Below, one piece after another: positions 27,014 through 37,859 of a stretch of 64,000 nucleotides of DNA (within the stretch, counting starts at the first letter, position 1; each line of letters begins with the position of its first letter). The stretch is taken from assembly GCF_016758195.1 (NCBI RefSeq), contig NZ_QYAC01000004.1, positions 156,283-220,282 on the forward strand, given 5' to 3'. The notes beneath the pieces were generated by a model, which saw nothing but the letters and a program-made list of their open reading frames with translations, did no database searches and had not been told where the DNA came from. The stretch is from Leucobacter chromiireducens subsp. solipictus. GTDB taxonomy: Bacteria > Actinomycetota > Actinomycetes > Actinomycetales > Microbacteriaceae. The translations under genes were made by a program, and so were the position numbers.

Positions 27014-27552
27014 GCGGGGAACCTTCTGAACGCCGCGGGCGCGACGAACGGGTTCCTCCAGGCTTTTGTCCGTTCAGATGACGCCGCGTCACGAGAAGCG
27101 GCGTGGTGTCGCTCGGACCAGGCGGACGTCGAGTCCCGGAACCCTAGACACTGTCAAGACGAGCCTAGCAGGTGCCGCACAGTCTTCCTCCCGCACGGTC
27201 GGCCCCCACAGTCCCCCGCATGGCTTCCCGGCACCCCAGCAGCCCGGCGGCCCAGCAGCGGCAACCGAAACCACGGAGATCCTGCGACGCGGCCCGGTTT
27301 TCGGCAAAGAATCTCCGAGGTTTTCGTGAATCTCCTACGGTTTGAGTGACGTACGGACGGCGCGAGCAGCACGATCCCGCAGTGATTCCGGGAGCCCCCT
27401 CACGCAGCACCGGCCCTGCCGCACACGGGCGCTCAGATTCCCGCTCGGGCCGGGGCTCACGCCCAACCCGAGGGCCCATCGGGCGTCGGCGCCGAGCCGT
27501 CATCGAGACACTTCGCTCCGATGCCGGCCCCACGCTGCGTGAGAGGCGCGCC
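27014..27552. other. Intergenic region without a supported gene
   Basis: These 539 bp separate the EamA gene from the end of parE. The open frames are short, antisense-like and Arg/Pro-rich, lack ribosome-binding sites and match nothing I know. A minus-strand TTGACA (about 27155-27160) could be part of the EamA promoter, but I see no matching -10. The stretch 27300-27350 is relatively AT-rich. Confidence 0.6.
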
Positions 27553-29673
27553 TTAGGCGTCGATGCGCTCGCGATCCAGGTCGTCAGCGTTCTCGATGAT
27601 GAACTCCTTGCGGGGTGCCACCTCGTTGCCCATCAGCAGCTCGAACACCTGCGAGGCCGCGTGAGCATCCTCGACGCGCACCCGCCGCAGGGTGCGGTGC
27701 TCCCGATCCATGGTGGTCTCCGCCAGCTGATCGGCGTCCATCTCGCCGAGCCCCTTGTACCGCTGGATCGGTTCCTGGTACTTTTTCCCGCGCTTGCGCA
27801 GATCGGCGAGGAGCGCGTTCAGCTCACGCTCGCTATAGGTATAGATCACGTCGTTGGGCTTGCGCCCCGAGTTCTGCACGATGACGCGGTGGAGTGGCGG
27901 CACAGCGGCATACACACGCCCGGCCTCCAGCATCGGGCGCATGTAGCGGAAGAACAGGGTGAGCAGCAGGGTGCGGATGTGCGCGCCGTCGACGTCGGCG
28001 TCGCTCATCAGGATGACCTTGCCGTAACGGGCCGCCTCCAGGTCGAAGTCGCGGCCGGATCCCGCGCCGATGACCTTGATGATGGCACCGCACTCGGCGT
28101 TGCTCAGCATCTCGGCGACGGACGCCTTCTGCACGTTCAGGATCTTGCCGCGAATGGGCAGGAGGGCCTGGAACTCGCTGTCGCGCGCGGGGCGCGCGGT
28201 TCCGAGGGCGCTGTCGCCCTCGACGATGAAGATCTCCGTCTCGGCCACATTCTTCGAGCGGCAGTCGATCAGCTTTGCCGGGAGCGAGGAGCTCTCGAGC
28301 GAGCTCTTGCGCCGCGCGGTGTCGCGCTGGGCCCGCAGGGCGATGCGCGCCTTCATCTCCGAGACCATCTTCTCGAGCAGCGCGCCCGTCTGGGCTTTGT
28401 CCTGTTTCTTGGTGGACTCGAAGCGCTCGGTGAGCCCCGTCGTCAGGGCTTTGGAGACGATCTGCCGCACGGCTGCGGTACCGAGCACCTCTTTGGTCTG
28501 GCCCTCGAACTGCGGCTCGGGCACGCGCACCGTGACCACGGCGGTGAGTCCGGTCAGGATGTCGTCCTTCTCCGGCTTATCACTGCCCGACTTGAGTTTG
28601 CGCGCGTTCGTCTCGATCTGCTTTCGGAAGAACTTCGTGAGCCCCTGCTCGAAGCCGGTCAGGTGCGTGCCGCCCTTCGGCGTCGCGATGATGTTGACGA
28701 AGCTTTGTACGGCGGTGTCGTAGCCGGTGCCCCAGCGCAGCGCGATGTCGACCTCGCACTCACGCTGTACCTCGCGGGACACCAGGTGTCCGGTCTCCTC
28801 GTCCATCACCGGGACCGTCTCGGTGAAGGTGCCCGAGTCGGTCACCCGCCAGGTCTCGGTGAGGGGCGCATCGACGGCAAGAAATTCGACGAACTCCGAC
28901 AGGCCGCCCTCGTAGGCGAACCGGTGCACCTGCGGTGCACCCGACTCGTCGAGCGACTCGGCGCGCGCGTCCGTGATCTCGATCGCGAGGCCGGGCACGA
29001 GGAATGCGGTCTGTCGGGCCCGTGCCGTGAGCGACTCCGGCTCGAACTGCGCGGTGGCGAGAAAAATCTGCGGATCCGCCCAGTAGCGCACGCGCGTCCC
29101 GGTGACGCCCTTCTTCACCTTTCCGACGACGCGCAGCTCGGACGAGTCCTCGAACGGCGTGAAGGGACTGTCCGGGCCTTCGCCCGCAAAGGTCCCCGGC
29201 TCACCGTGTCGGAACGACATAGCCCAGGTCTTGCCATCGCGGTCGACCTCAACGTCGAGGCGCGAAGACAGCGCGTTCACCACGGACGCGCCCACCCCGT
29301 GCAGGCCGCCGGAGGACGCGTAGCCGCCCCCGCCAAACTTGCCGCCGGCGTGCAGCTTCGTAAACACGAGTTCCACCCCGGAGAGGCCGCTCTTCGGTTC
29401 GACGTCGACCGGAACACCACGGCCGTTGTCGGCGACGGTCACGCTGCCGTCGGCGTGCAGGGTGATCCCGATCTCGTTCCCGTGGCCGGCGAGGGCCTCG
29501 TCGACGGAGTTGTCGATGATCTCCCACAGACAGTGCATCAGGCCACGCGAATCGGTCGTGCCGATATACATGCCGGGTCGCTTCCGCACCGCCTCGAGCC
29601 CCTCGAGAACGGTGAGATGACGCGCGGAGTAGCTCGACTCCGCGGGCTTCCCGGCTGATTTCTGCGTCGCCAC
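27553..29673 (-). CDS. parE: DNA topoisomerase IV subunit B
   Basis: 706 aa type IIA topoisomerase ATPase subunit. The GHKL ATPase domain has IIDNSVDEALAG, ADNGRGVPVD and GGLHGVGASVVNAL. The Toprim domain has EGDSALG (catalytic Glu) and DADVDGAHIRTLLL (metal-binding Asp). It hydrolyses ATP to drive strand passage with ParC. The GTG start was chosen as the family start (SYSARHLTVLEGLEAVRKRPGMYIG follows); GAGGGG lies about 10 nt upstream. It neighbours DUF7455 and sigA, a common actinobacterial order. Confidence 0.92.
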   Translation of the reverse strand: MATQKSAGKPAESSYSARHLTVLEGLEAVRKRPGMYIGTTDSRGLMHCLWEIIDNSVDEALAGHGNEIGITLHADGSVTVADNGRGVPVDVEPKSGLSGVELVFTKLHAGGKFGGGGYASSGGLHGVGASVVNALSSRLDVEVDRDGKTWAMSFRHGEPGTFAGEGPDSPFTPFEDSSELRVVGKVKKGVTGTRVRYWADPQIFLATAQFEPESLTARARQTAFLVPGLAIEITDARAESLDESGAPQVHRFAYEGGLSEFVEFLAVDAPLTETWRVTDSGTFTETVPVMDEETGHLVSREVQRECEVDIALRWGTGYDTAVQSFVNIIATPKGGTHLTGFEQGLTKFFRKQIETNARKLKSGSDKPEKDDILTGLTAVVTVRVPEPQFEGQTKEVLGTAAVRQIVSKALTTGLTERFESTKKQDKAQTGALLEKMVSEMKARIALRAQRDTARRKSSLESSSLPAKLIDCRSKNVAETEIFIVEGDSALGTARPARDSEFQALLPIRGKILNVQKASVAEMLSNAECGAIIKVIGAGSGRDFDLEAARYGKVILMSDADVDGAHIRTLLLTLFFRYMRPMLEAGRVYAAVPPLHRVIVQNSGRKPNDVIYTYSERELNALLADLRKRGKKYQEPIQRYKGLGEMDADQLAETTMDREHRTLRRVRVEDAHAASQVFELLMGNEVAPRKEFIIENADDLDRERIDA

Positions 29674-29881
29674 GTGCTGGGGTCCCCTCTGTTTACTGAC
29701 TCCCCTACCCTAATCGAGGCCACCGACAAACCCGGTGTCCCGCACCGTCGAGCGGCAAAGCGCGCCGCACACGGCGCGCGACGGTACGCGGTGAGCGAAC
29801 CCGGAGGCCTCCAATGGGGTATTCACGGGGAGAACGTGTTTGGATAGTAGCAATCGAACGAAAGATGAACGGGAGGTCGAC

Positions 29882-30103
29882 ATGACGACTATCGAGCAGG
29901 ATCGGACCACCACGGTCGATGCCGCGGATCGCCCGCTCAGCGCGCTTGACCGCTGTGACAGCTGCGGCGCACAGGCCTACGTGCGCGCGACACTGAGCGG
30001 AAGCGAATTGCTGTTCTGCGCACATCACGCAAACAAGCACGAAGCCAAGCTTCGCCCCATGGCGGAGTCCTGGCACGACGAGAGCCACAAGCTGAACGCG
30101 TAA
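29882..30103 (+). CDS. DUF7455 small zinc-finger-like protein
   Basis: 73 aa. The core CDSCGAQAYV...ELLFCAHHANKHE has a C-x2-C plus C-x2-H set that could bind one zinc ion. It belongs to a short family encoded between sigA and parE in many actinobacteria; function unknown. GGGAGG precedes the ATG at 29882 at 5 nt, better than an in-frame ATG at 29840. Followed by a strong terminator. Confidence 0.88.
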   Translation: MTTIEQDRTTTVDAADRPLSALDRCDSCGAQAYVRATLSGSELLFCAHHANKHEAKLRPMAESWHDESHKLNA

Positions 30104-30118
30104 CCCACGCGCAGCTAC

Positions 30119-30153
30119 AGAACCCCCGGGCGGATCATCCGCCCGGGGGTTCT
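30119..30153. terminator. Strong terminator after the DUF7455 gene
   Basis: A 17-bp perfect stem (starting AGAACCCCCGGGCGGAT) with a single-base loop, 16 nt after the stop codon. The tail is TCT. Confidence 0.85.
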
Positions 30154-30198
30154 CTGCGTGTGCGGCCCGGGACACCGGGCCGGGGTGCACACGCGAAC

Positions 30199-30232
30199 GG
30201 GGCCCCGGACCGCCGAAACAGTCCAGGGCCCC
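30199..30232 (-). terminator. sigA terminator hairpin
   Basis: The stem GGGGCCC-x-GGAC/GTCC-x-GGGCCCC around a 10-nt loop lies 28 nt after the sigA stop on the minus strand, followed by GTTCG. Confidence 0.65.
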
Positions 30233-30259
30233 GCGCACGCCATCCGCGAGCTTGACGGC

Positions 30260-31546
<1,287 letters not shown>

Positions 31547-31624
31547 GCAGCCGCCTCTCTGTTTCGAAATGTCGCGCTGTGTCGCCGACGAAACGCCGCC
31601 GAGTGCTCACAGCATGAAAACCCA

Positions 31625-31714
31625 TGTCAAGCCCGAACGATTTTCACAAGCGGAAAACACATTCGGATTGAATGGGTTGGTCCCTTCTATTATTGCACGG
31701 TCAGACCCGGCAAG
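31625..31714 (-). promoter_or_regulatory. Candidate sigA promoter region
   Basis: On the minus strand TTGCCG (31709-31714) is followed after about 15 nt by the AT-rich -10-like TAATAG (about 31688-31693). A perfect TTGACA lies further downstream at 31625-31630 without a good -10. Either may drive sigA; the local AT content is the highest in this neighbourhood. Confidence 0.4.
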
Positions 31715-31753
31715 CTGACCATCGCCGACACCCGCGCGCCGACCGCTGCCCGA

Positions 31754-32692
31754 CTATGCGCCGGGAAACTCCCCCGCCTCCGAGTCACCTTCGGACTGCT
31801 GCTCAGCGAGGAAGCGTTCCAGCTCGCTGGCGATCTGATCGGCGGTCGGGATCGAGCCGTCCTCGCTCATCAGCGGGGACCTCGTGGTTTTGTCCTCCAT
31901 GTACGCGTCGTATCGATGCTCGAGCGTGCGCACCATCTCGAGGGACTCCGCGTTCTCTGCGAGCTGGGCGTCCAACTGCGCGTCGAAGCGGCGGGACGCC
32001 TCGCGCACCTCGTCGGTGGCGAGGATCAGCCCGGTCGCGGACATAATGCCGTCGAGCGCAGCACGGAGCGCCTCCGGGTACTCCGTGTTCGCCAGATAGT
32101 GCGGGATCAGAAGCGCGAAGCCCGCGACCTCTTCACCGAGGCTATGGAGCCGGTACTCGAGCACGTGCGCTGCGGAGGCCGAGAGTTTGGTCGTGGGCCG
32201 CCACACAGACTTCGCCTCGATCAAGTCATCGCGTGAACCACTCACCGTCACGGAGAGCGGTCGCGTGTGCGGCACGGGCATCGGGATCGCGTGCGACCAC
32301 ACCGTGATCGACACCTCGAACTCGTGCACGAGGAGCAGCACGGTGTCGATGAAGTGCTCCCACCGGAAATCTGGCTCGTACCCGCTGAGGAGCAGGAACG
32401 GAGACCCGAACTCGTCGCGGCCGAGGCTCAGGCTGAGCTCCTCGGGCGAATAGTCGGTGAAGTGATCCTCTTGGAAGGTGATGATCGGCCGGCGTGCCCG
32501 ATAGTCGAGAAGCATGTCCGCGTTGAAGCGCAGCACCTCTTCGGGTGCGTAGCGCCGCCAGAGGTACTCCTCAAGTTGCGAAATCGCGTTTCCGGCATCC
32601 GTCAGGCCCTGCATCGCGACGATCAGCGGCAGACCCCGCGGCACCGTCGCCCGACGCTCGGCGTACTCGGCGGAAAAGATCGATTCAGTCAC
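31754..32692 (-). CDS. PAC2 family (proteasome assembly chaperone-like) protein
   Basis: 312 aa. It has the PAC2-family layout: GLPLIVAMQGLTDAGNAISQLEEYL near the N-terminus, then DYRARRPIITFQEDHFTDY and SGYEPDFRWEHF. A helical C-terminal part (about 220-300) ends in an acidic disordered tail. Eukaryotic PAC2 helps assemble the proteasome; in actinobacteria the role is unproven. GTG start with TAGACT exactly 6 nt upstream suggests a leaderless mRNA. It lies between sigA and the divergent lpdA. Confidence 0.87.
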   Translation of the reverse strand: MTESIFSAEYAERRATVPRGLPLIVAMQGLTDAGNAISQLEEYLWRRYAPEEVLRFNADMLLDYRARRPIITFQEDHFTDYSPEELSLSLGRDEFGSPFLLLSGYEPDFRWEHFIDTVLLLVHEFEVSITVWSHAIPMPVPHTRPLSVTVSGSRDDLIEAKSVWRPTTKLSASAAHVLEYRLHSLGEEVAGFALLIPHYLANTEYPEALRAALDGIMSATGLILATDEVREASRRFDAQLDAQLAENAESLEMVRTLEHRYDAYMEDKTTRSPLMSEDGSIPTADQIASELERFLAEQQSEGDSEAGEFPGA

Positions 32693-32698
32693 GCCCCC

Positions 32699-32704
32699 AG
32701 TCTA
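32699..32704 (-). promoter_or_regulatory. Candidate PAC2-gene -10 box (leaderless)
   Basis: TAGACT on the minus strand, 6 nt before the GTG start codon. Confidence 0.45.
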
Positions 32705-32914
32705 CGAAAATCGGCGGAAAAATAGGTGATTCTCGTCACGCCCGCAGCGAACCCCCTATTCCCCGGACCCGCCACCGGGAGCGGCGGATCCGCCACCCTG
32801 CGACCCGCCTGCGCACCAGCCACTTTCCGTGGCCGCGGGTGTAGGGTTGGGGAGGGTACGCCCGCTCACTCGCGGACGCCCATTTCCATTGCGCATAACC
32901 GAGGGAGACCCCAC

Positions 32915-34288
32915 TTGGCCGAACAGCAGTTTGACATTGTCGTCCTGGGCGGCGGCAGCGCCGGATACGCGACCGCGATCCGAGCTACGCAGCTTGGACT
33001 CAGTGCCGCAGTGATTGAAAAAGACAAACTGGGCGGCACCTGCCTGCACCGCGGCTGTGTCCCCACGAAAGCGCTTCTGCACGCTGCGGAGATCGCAGAC
33101 GTTGCGCGGAGCGGCGAGTCGTACGGCATCCTCTCGTCTGTTGCCGGTGTCGACATCGCCAAGGTGAACAGCTACCGGGAGAACCTGGTGGCTGGAAAGC
33201 ACAAGGGCCTGCAGGGCCTGTTGAAGGCAAACAAGATCACGGTGATCGAGGGCGAAGGCCGCCTCGTCGCCGCGAACACGGTTCAGGTCGGCGATGACCG
33301 GATCGTGGGCAAGCACGTGGTGCTGGCGTCGGGATCGTACTCCCGGTCCCTTCCGGGCTTGGAGATCGGCGGCCGCGTCATTACGAGCGAGCACGCGCTG
33401 GAGCTGCAGGAGATCCCGGGGCGCGTCGCGATCCTGGGCGGCGGCGTGATCGGCGTCGAGTTCGCGAGCGTCTGGCGTTCGTTCGGTGCCGAGGTGACCA
33501 TCATCGAGGGCCTGCCCCACCTCGTTCCGAACGAGGAAGAGTCGGTCTCGAAGCAGCTCGAGCGCGCGTTCCGCAAGCGCGGAATCGATTTCAAGCTGGG
33601 GGTCCGGTTCCAGTCGGTCAGCCAGGATGCGAACAGCGTCACCGTGAACCTCGAGGACGGCACCGTCGTGAACGCGGATTACCTGCTCGTCGCCGTGGGC
33701 CGCGGCCCAGCGACGCAGGGTCTCGGTTACGAAGAGGTCGGGATCGAGATGGATCGCGGGTTCGTGCTCACCAATGAGCGCCTCGCCACGAACGTCCCCG
33801 GCGTCTACGCCGTCGGCGACATCGTGCCCGGCCTGCAGCTCGCCCACCGCGGCTACCAGCAGGGCGTGTTTGTCGCCGAGGAGATCGCCGGTCTCGCACC
33901 CGTGATCGTCGAGGACGTGAACATCCCGAAGGTGACCTACTGTGACCCCGAGATCGCGTCGGTCGGCCTGACTGAGGCAAAGGCGAAGGAACAGTACGGC
34001 GACGCCAACGTCACCAGCTACGAGTACAACCTCGCGGGCAACGCGAAGAGCTCCATCCTCGGGACCGCCGGATCCGTCAAGGCGGTTCGCGTGGTCGATG
34101 GCCCCGTCGTGGGTGTCCACATGATCGGCGCTCGCGTGGGCGAGCTCGTCGGCGAGGCACAGCTCATTGTGAACTGGGAGGCCTACCCGGAGGATGTGGC
34201 ACCGTTCATCCACGGCCACCCGACGCAGAACGAAACCATCGGCGAAGCCATGCTGAAGCTCGCCGGCAAGCCGCTCCACGCGATCTAA
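32915..34288 (+). CDS. lpdA: Dihydrolipoyl dehydrogenase (E3)
   Basis: About 457 aa flavoprotein disulfide reductase. It has the FAD-binding GGGSAGYATAIRA, the redox disulfide GGTCLHRGCVPTK, the NAD-binding ILGGGVIGVEFASVW and the catalytic His-Glu pair in HPTQNETIGEA. It reoxidises the lipoyl groups of 2-oxoacid dehydrogenase complexes and passes electrons to NAD+. I chose the TTG at 32915, with GAGGGAGA upstream and the family start AEQQFDIVVLG. The E2 gene follows after 45 nt, so the two form an operon. Confidence 0.94.
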   Translation: MAEQQFDIVVLGGGSAGYATAIRATQLGLSAAVIEKDKLGGTCLHRGCVPTKALLHAAEIADVARSGESYGILSSVAGVDIAKVNSYRENLVAGKHKGLQGLLKANKITVIEGEGRLVAANTVQVGDDRIVGKHVVLASGSYSRSLPGLEIGGRVITSEHALELQEIPGRVAILGGGVIGVEFASVWRSFGAEVTIIEGLPHLVPNEEESVSKQLERAFRKRGIDFKLGVRFQSVSQDANSVTVNLEDGTVVNADYLLVAVGRGPATQGLGYEEVGIEMDRGFVLTNERLATNVPGVYAVGDIVPGLQLAHRGYQQGVFVAEEIAGLAPVIVEDVNIPKVTYCDPEIASVGLTEAKAKEQYGDANVTSYEYNLAGNAKSSILGTAGSVKAVRVVDGPVVGVHMIGARVGELVGEAQLIVNWEAYPEDVAPFIHGHPTQNETIGEAMLKLAGKPLHAI

Positions 34289-34333
34289 TCGCCGCGGCAC
34301 ACACAGATACGCAACGAAACGGAGAAATGCACG

Positions 34334-36091
34334 ATGAGTGAATCGGTGGTCCTCCCCGCACTGGGCGAGAGTGTAACCGAGGGGACGGTGACTCGTTGGC
34401 TCAAGAACGTGGGCGACACCGTTGAGGTCGACGAGCCGTTGCTCGAGGTCTCGACCGACAAGGTCGATACGGAGATCCCCTCCCCCGTTGCAGGCGTTAT
34501 TCAGGAAATCCTCGTCCAGGAGGACGAGACCGCAGAGGTCGGCGCGGTGCTCGCGGTCGTCGGTGACGGCGCAGCCGCCCCCGCCGCCGAGGCACCCGCC
34601 GCCCCCGCACAGGCAGAAGCACCGGCCGCGCCCGCAGAGCCGGCCGCAGCCGCAGAGCCCGCCGCAGCCGCAGAGCCGGCACCGGCACCGGCAGCCGCCG
34701 CTGCCCCCGCCGGCGACGGCGAGGATGTGGTTCTGCCCTCGCTCGGCGAGAGCATCACCGAGGGCACCGTGACCCGCTGGCTCAAGAACATCGGCGACAC
34801 CGTCGAGGTCGACGAGCCGCTGCTCGAGGTGTCCACGGACAAGGTCGACACCGAGGTCCCGTCGCCCGTCGCGGGCGTGCTCCAGGAGATCCTGGTGCAG
34901 GAAGACGAGACCGTCGAGGTCGGTGCCGCACTGGCACGCATTGGGTCGGGAGCCGCACCCGCGGCAGCACCTGCCGCACCGGCACCCGCAGCAGAGCCCG
35001 CAGCAGCCCCGGCTGCACCCGCGGCAGCTCCTGCCGCACCCGCGCCCGCGGCAGCCCCGGCTGCACCGGCGGCAGCACCGGCAGCAGCACCGGCAGCAGC
35101 ACCCGCACCGGCGGCGGCACCCGCAGCACCCGCAGCAGCACCCGCACCGGCCCCGGCTGCTCCCGCAGCAGCCCCCGCGGCGGCGTCGGCTTCCGGCTAC
35201 GTCACCCCGATCGTGCGCAAGCTCGCGCACGAGCGCGGCGTCGACCTCGCCACGGTCACCGGCACCGGTGTGGGCGGCCGAATCCGCAAGGAAGACGTGC
35301 TCTCGGCCGCTCCCGCTGCGACCGCCACCTCTGCCGCGGCTCCGGCTGCTGCCGCGCCCGTCGTGGAGGTCTCCCCGCTCCGGGGCACCACGCAGAAGAT
35401 GAGCCGCCTCCGCAAGGTCATCGCGGAGCGCGCCGTCGCCTCGCTGCAGGGCACGGCCCAGCTCACCACCGTGGTCGAGGTGGACGTCACGAAGGTGGCG
35501 CAGTTCCGTCAGGCGAAGAAGGACGAGTTCCTCGCCAAGACCGGTTCGAAGCTCTCCTTCCTGCCGTTCTTCGCCCTGGCTGCGGCCGAGGCGCTGCGCA
35601 CCTACCCGATCATCAATGCCACGGTGGAGGGCGACCAGATCGTCTACCCCGATACCGAGAACATCAGCATTGCGGTCGACACCGAGCGTGGCCTCCTCAC
35701 CCCGGTGCTGCGCACCGCGGGCGAGAAGAACCTCGCGCAGATCTCGAACGAGATCGCGGATCTGGCCCAGCGCACGCGTGACAACAAGCTCACGCCTGAC
35801 GAGCTCAGTGGGGGCACTTTCACCCTCACGAACACGGGCTCGCGCGGCGCGCTGTTCGACACGCCGCTCGTCTTCCTCCCGCAGGTCGCCATTCTCGGCA
35901 CCGGCGCGGTCGTGAAGAAGCCCGTGGTCGTGTCGGGCCCCGAAGGCGACGCCATCGCGGTCCGCTCCACGGTGTACCTGGCACTGTCGTACGATCACCG
36001 CATCGTTGACGGCGCGGACGCCGCTCGCTTCCTCACGCAGGTGCGCACGCGCCTCGAGGCCGGCGACTTCGCGGGGAACCTCGGCTTCTAA
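34334..36091 (+). CDS. sucB: 2-oxoglutarate dehydrogenase complex E2, dihydrolipoyllysine succinyltransferase
   Basis: 585 aa. There are two lipoyl domains (about 1-77 and 130-206), each with the lipoyl-Lys motif [10 protein letters not shown]. They are joined by long Ala/Pro-rich flexible linkers (about 78-128 and 210-285). A peripheral-subunit-binding domain ([16 protein letters not shown]...GRIRKEDVL) and the catalytic acyltransferase domain with [14 protein letters not shown] follow. The E2 core passes succinyl or acetyl groups to CoA. The E1 partner is not in the window. Assignment as succinyl rather than acetyl transferase is by overall resemblance. Confidence 0.88.
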   Translation: MSESVVLPALGESVTEGTVTRWLKNVGDTVEVDEPLLEVSTDKVDTEIPSPVAGVIQEILVQEDETAEVGAVLAVVGDGAAAPAAEAPAAPAQAEAPAAPAEPAAAAEPAAAAEPAPAPAAAAAPAGDGEDVVLPSLGESITEGTVTRWLKNIGDTVEVDEPLLEVSTDKVDTEVPSPVAGVLQEILVQEDETVEVGAALARIGSGAAPAAAPAAPAPAAEPAAAPAAPAAAPAAPAPAAAPAAPAAAPAAAPAAAPAPAAAPAAPAAAPAPAPAAPAAAPAAASASGYVTPIVRKLAHERGVDLATVTGTGVGGRIRKEDVLSAAPAATATSAAAPAAAAPVVEVSPLRGTTQKMSRLRKVIAERAVASLQGTAQLTTVVEVDVTKVAQFRQAKKDEFLAKTGSKLSFLPFFALAAAEALRTYPIINATVEGDQIVYPDTENISIAVDTERGLLTPVLRTAGEKNLAQISNEIADLAQRTRDNKLTPDELSGGTFTLTNTGSRGALFDTPLVFLPQVAILGTGAVVKKPVVVSGPEGDAIAVRSTVYLALSYDHRIVDGADAARFLTQVRTRLEAGDFAGNLGF

Positions 36092-36107
36092 GCCATTCCC
36101 TAACGCA

Positions 36108-36149
36108 CCGGAGGCCGTGGCCGCTCAGCTGAGCGGCCACGGCCTCCGG
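36108..36149. terminator. 42-bp perfect palindrome after sucB
   Basis: A loopless 42-bp perfect palindrome (starts CCGGAGGCCGTGG, centre CAGCTG), 17 nt after the sucB stop codon. It probably terminates the lpdA-sucB transcript; no T tract. It overlaps the end of the doubtful minus-strand ORF. Confidence 0.7.
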
Positions 36150-36553
36150 CCTGTGTTCGGCGCTTCCGCCGAGTCCGGCCACGCACCCGCGGCCCCTCCG
36201 GGATGCCCCGGGCCGCGTGGCGTGATCCGCGCCCGAATCGCCGCACGCCACGCGTCCAGCGCCCCGTCGGGGTGCCAGGCGGTGCCCCACTCGCCGATCT
36301 CCGAGACGGCCGCATCAGCCGCCTCCTGCAGGAGCATCGCCGCACCCCGGTGACCCGATCGCCGGAGGAGGCGCGCGATCCGCGGCAGCGGCACGCCGAG
36401 CGCCGCACACGACCGATCATGGCGGTGCCTTCCGGTGGCCGCGGCCTGGGCCAGACACTGTCCCGACGAGCGCGCCCGGATTCCCTGTTCCCCCAGCCGT
36501 TCGAGTTCAGCCGCAAGCCGCGCCCCCGCACCGCGGTGATGCTCCTGGATCAT
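36125..36553 (-). CDS. Hypothetical protein, doubtful
   Basis: About 142 aa, mostly helical and rich in Ala, Arg and Gly (AAMLLQEAADAAVSEIGEWGTAW, DAWRAAIRARI). No family is recognised. GAGAGG about 9 nt before the ATG at 36553 gives some support, and a longer start at 36589 exists. Its last codons run into the sucB palindrome, which is unusual for a real gene. It could also be a chance open frame in GC-rich DNA. Confidence 0.4.
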   Translation of the reverse strand: MIQEHHRGAGARLAAELERLGEQGIRARSSGQCLAQAAATGRHRHDRSCAALGVPLPRIARLLRRSGHRGAAMLLQEAADAAVSEIGEWGTAWHPDGALDAWRAAIRARITPRGPGHPGGAAGAWPDSAEAPNTGRRPWPLS

Positions 36554-36718
36554 GCCCGCACCGCCTCTCTCGGTCCCAGGCTCGCACACCCGCCCCGTGG
36601 TTCACCGTGCGGCGCCGAGTCATCCACAGGGCGGCCGCGTCACCCGCCGCGCACACCCGCTGTGAGCGAACCGCGAAGCCCGCTTACGCGCCGCGTTCCT
36701 GGACACCCGACGAACGCG

Positions 36719-36724
36719 ATACTC
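36719..36724 (+). promoter_or_regulatory. Candidate -10 box for the DUF4191 gene
   Basis: TACTCT lies 8 nt before the ATG at 36733. No ribosome-binding site is visible, so a leaderless or nearly leaderless mRNA is likely. Confidence 0.4.
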
Positions 36725-36732
36725 TAGATGTC

Positions 36733-37419
36733 ATGGCAGAGAAGGTGAAGCGGAACGGCCGCATCAAGCAGATGATTGAGGTCTATCGGACCACGAAGGT
36801 CCATGACCGGAATCTCCCCTGGGTGCTGCTGCTCGTGTTCATCGCGCCCGTTGTGGTCTCGGTGCTGCTCGCGTGGCTGATCCCCGGAAGCTGGTTCGGC
36901 TGGGTGCTGTGGCCCCTGACCGGCCTCCTGGTCGGTCTCCTCCTCGCGATGATCGTGCTCGGGCGTCGCGCAGAGAAGATGGCATACCAGCAGATCGAGG
37001 GCCGGCCGGGCGCGGTGGGTGCCGTGGTCCAGGGCGCGCTGCGCCGCTCGTGGCGCGGTTCCGAGGTCCCGATCGCGATCAACAAGAACCAGGACGCGGT
37101 GTACCGAGTCGTCGGGCGCGGTGGCGTGGTCCTCATCTCGGAGGGCTCGCGCAGCCGCACGCAGCGTATGGCCGCCGAGGAGGAGCGGAAGCTCAAGCGC
37201 GCGCTGCGCAACGTCGAGGTCGTGCACCTCTATGTCGGCCCGGACGGGGACGGCGTCCCCCTGCCGCAGCTCTCCAAGACGCTCGTCAAGCTGAAGCCGA
37301 AGCTCAACCGCAACGAGGTTGCCGCCGTGTACAACCGGCTCTCCTCGCTGCAGGCGACTCCCGTCGGGATCCCGAAGGGGATGGACCCGAATCGCGTTCG
37401 CCCGCAGCGTCCCCGCTAA
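36733..37419 (+). CDS. DUF4191 family membrane protein
   Basis: 228 aa. A basic N-terminus is followed by two transmembrane segments (LPWVLLLVFIAPVVVSVLLAW and WVLWPLTGLLVGLLLAMIVLG). The cytoplasmic domain has KMAYQQIEGRPGAVGAVVQGALRR, YRVVGRGGVVLISEGS and VVHLYVGPDGDGVPLP. This is the actinobacterial DUF4191 family, of unknown function, usually encoded between lipoyl-metabolism genes and glnA with an RDD protein, as here. The RDD gene starts 3 nt after its stop. Confidence 0.88.
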   Translation: MAEKVKRNGRIKQMIEVYRTTKVHDRNLPWVLLLVFIAPVVVSVLLAWLIPGSWFGWVLWPLTGLLVGLLLAMIVLGRRAEKMAYQQIEGRPGAVGAVVQGALRRSWRGSEVPIAINKNQDAVYRVVGRGGVVLISEGSRSRTQRMAAEEERKLKRALRNVEVVHLYVGPDGDGVPLPQLSKTLVKLKPKLNRNEVAAVYNRLSSLQATPVGIPKGMDPNRVRPQRPR

Positions 37420-37422
37420 GCA

Positions 37423-37851
37423 ATGTCCGCTTCCAAACCGCAACGGTTCGGCGACCTCGAACCCAGCGCCTGGCCGGGCGAACGGCTCGGACTCCCCGAG
37501 TCCGGGCCGCGCTCGGTGGGGCGGATCGGCCGCCGCTTCCTCGCGCTCTTCGTGGACTGGGGCCTGGCCGCACTTCCCGCGTTTATGCTGATCGGCGGCC
37601 CGAACGCCAGCTTCTGGAATCTGCTGTTCTTCGCGCTGATTCAGATCGTGTTTATCCCCACCATCGGCGGCTCGATCGGGCACCGACTGCTGGGCATGCG
37701 GGTCGTCCCCATCGCGGGGGGTTGGGTCGGCTTCTGGCGGCCCATCGTGCGCACCGCGTTGCTCTGCCTGGTGATTCCGCTGCTGGTGTGGGATTCGGAT
37801 CAGCGCGGATTCCACGACAAGATCGCCGGCACTGTCCTGGTACGGGGGTAA
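37423..37851 (+). CDS. RDD family membrane protein
   Basis: 142 aa. The RDD signature appears as GRRFLALFVDWGLAALPAF, with D in the first membrane helix (family: Arg-Asp...Asp). Further helices are WNLLFFALIQIVFIPTIGG and GSIGHRLLGMRVV. It ends with HDKIAGTVLV, a typical RDD C-terminus. The function of these proteins is mostly unknown; some aid ion transport. Probably co-transcribed with the DUF4191 gene. Confidence 0.87.
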   Translation: MSASKPQRFGDLEPSAWPGERLGLPESGPRSVGRIGRRFLALFVDWGLAALPAFMLIGGPNASFWNLLFFALIQIVFIPTIGGSIGHRLLGMRVVPIAGGWVGFWRPIVRTALLCLVIPLLVWDSDQRGFHDKIAGTVLVRG

Positions 37852-37859
37852 CACACTCT

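Noticed and set aside
27089-27540. Short frames on both strands between the EamA gene and parE
   Set aside because: No ribosome-binding sites, no homology recognised, biased composition. I left the region unassigned.
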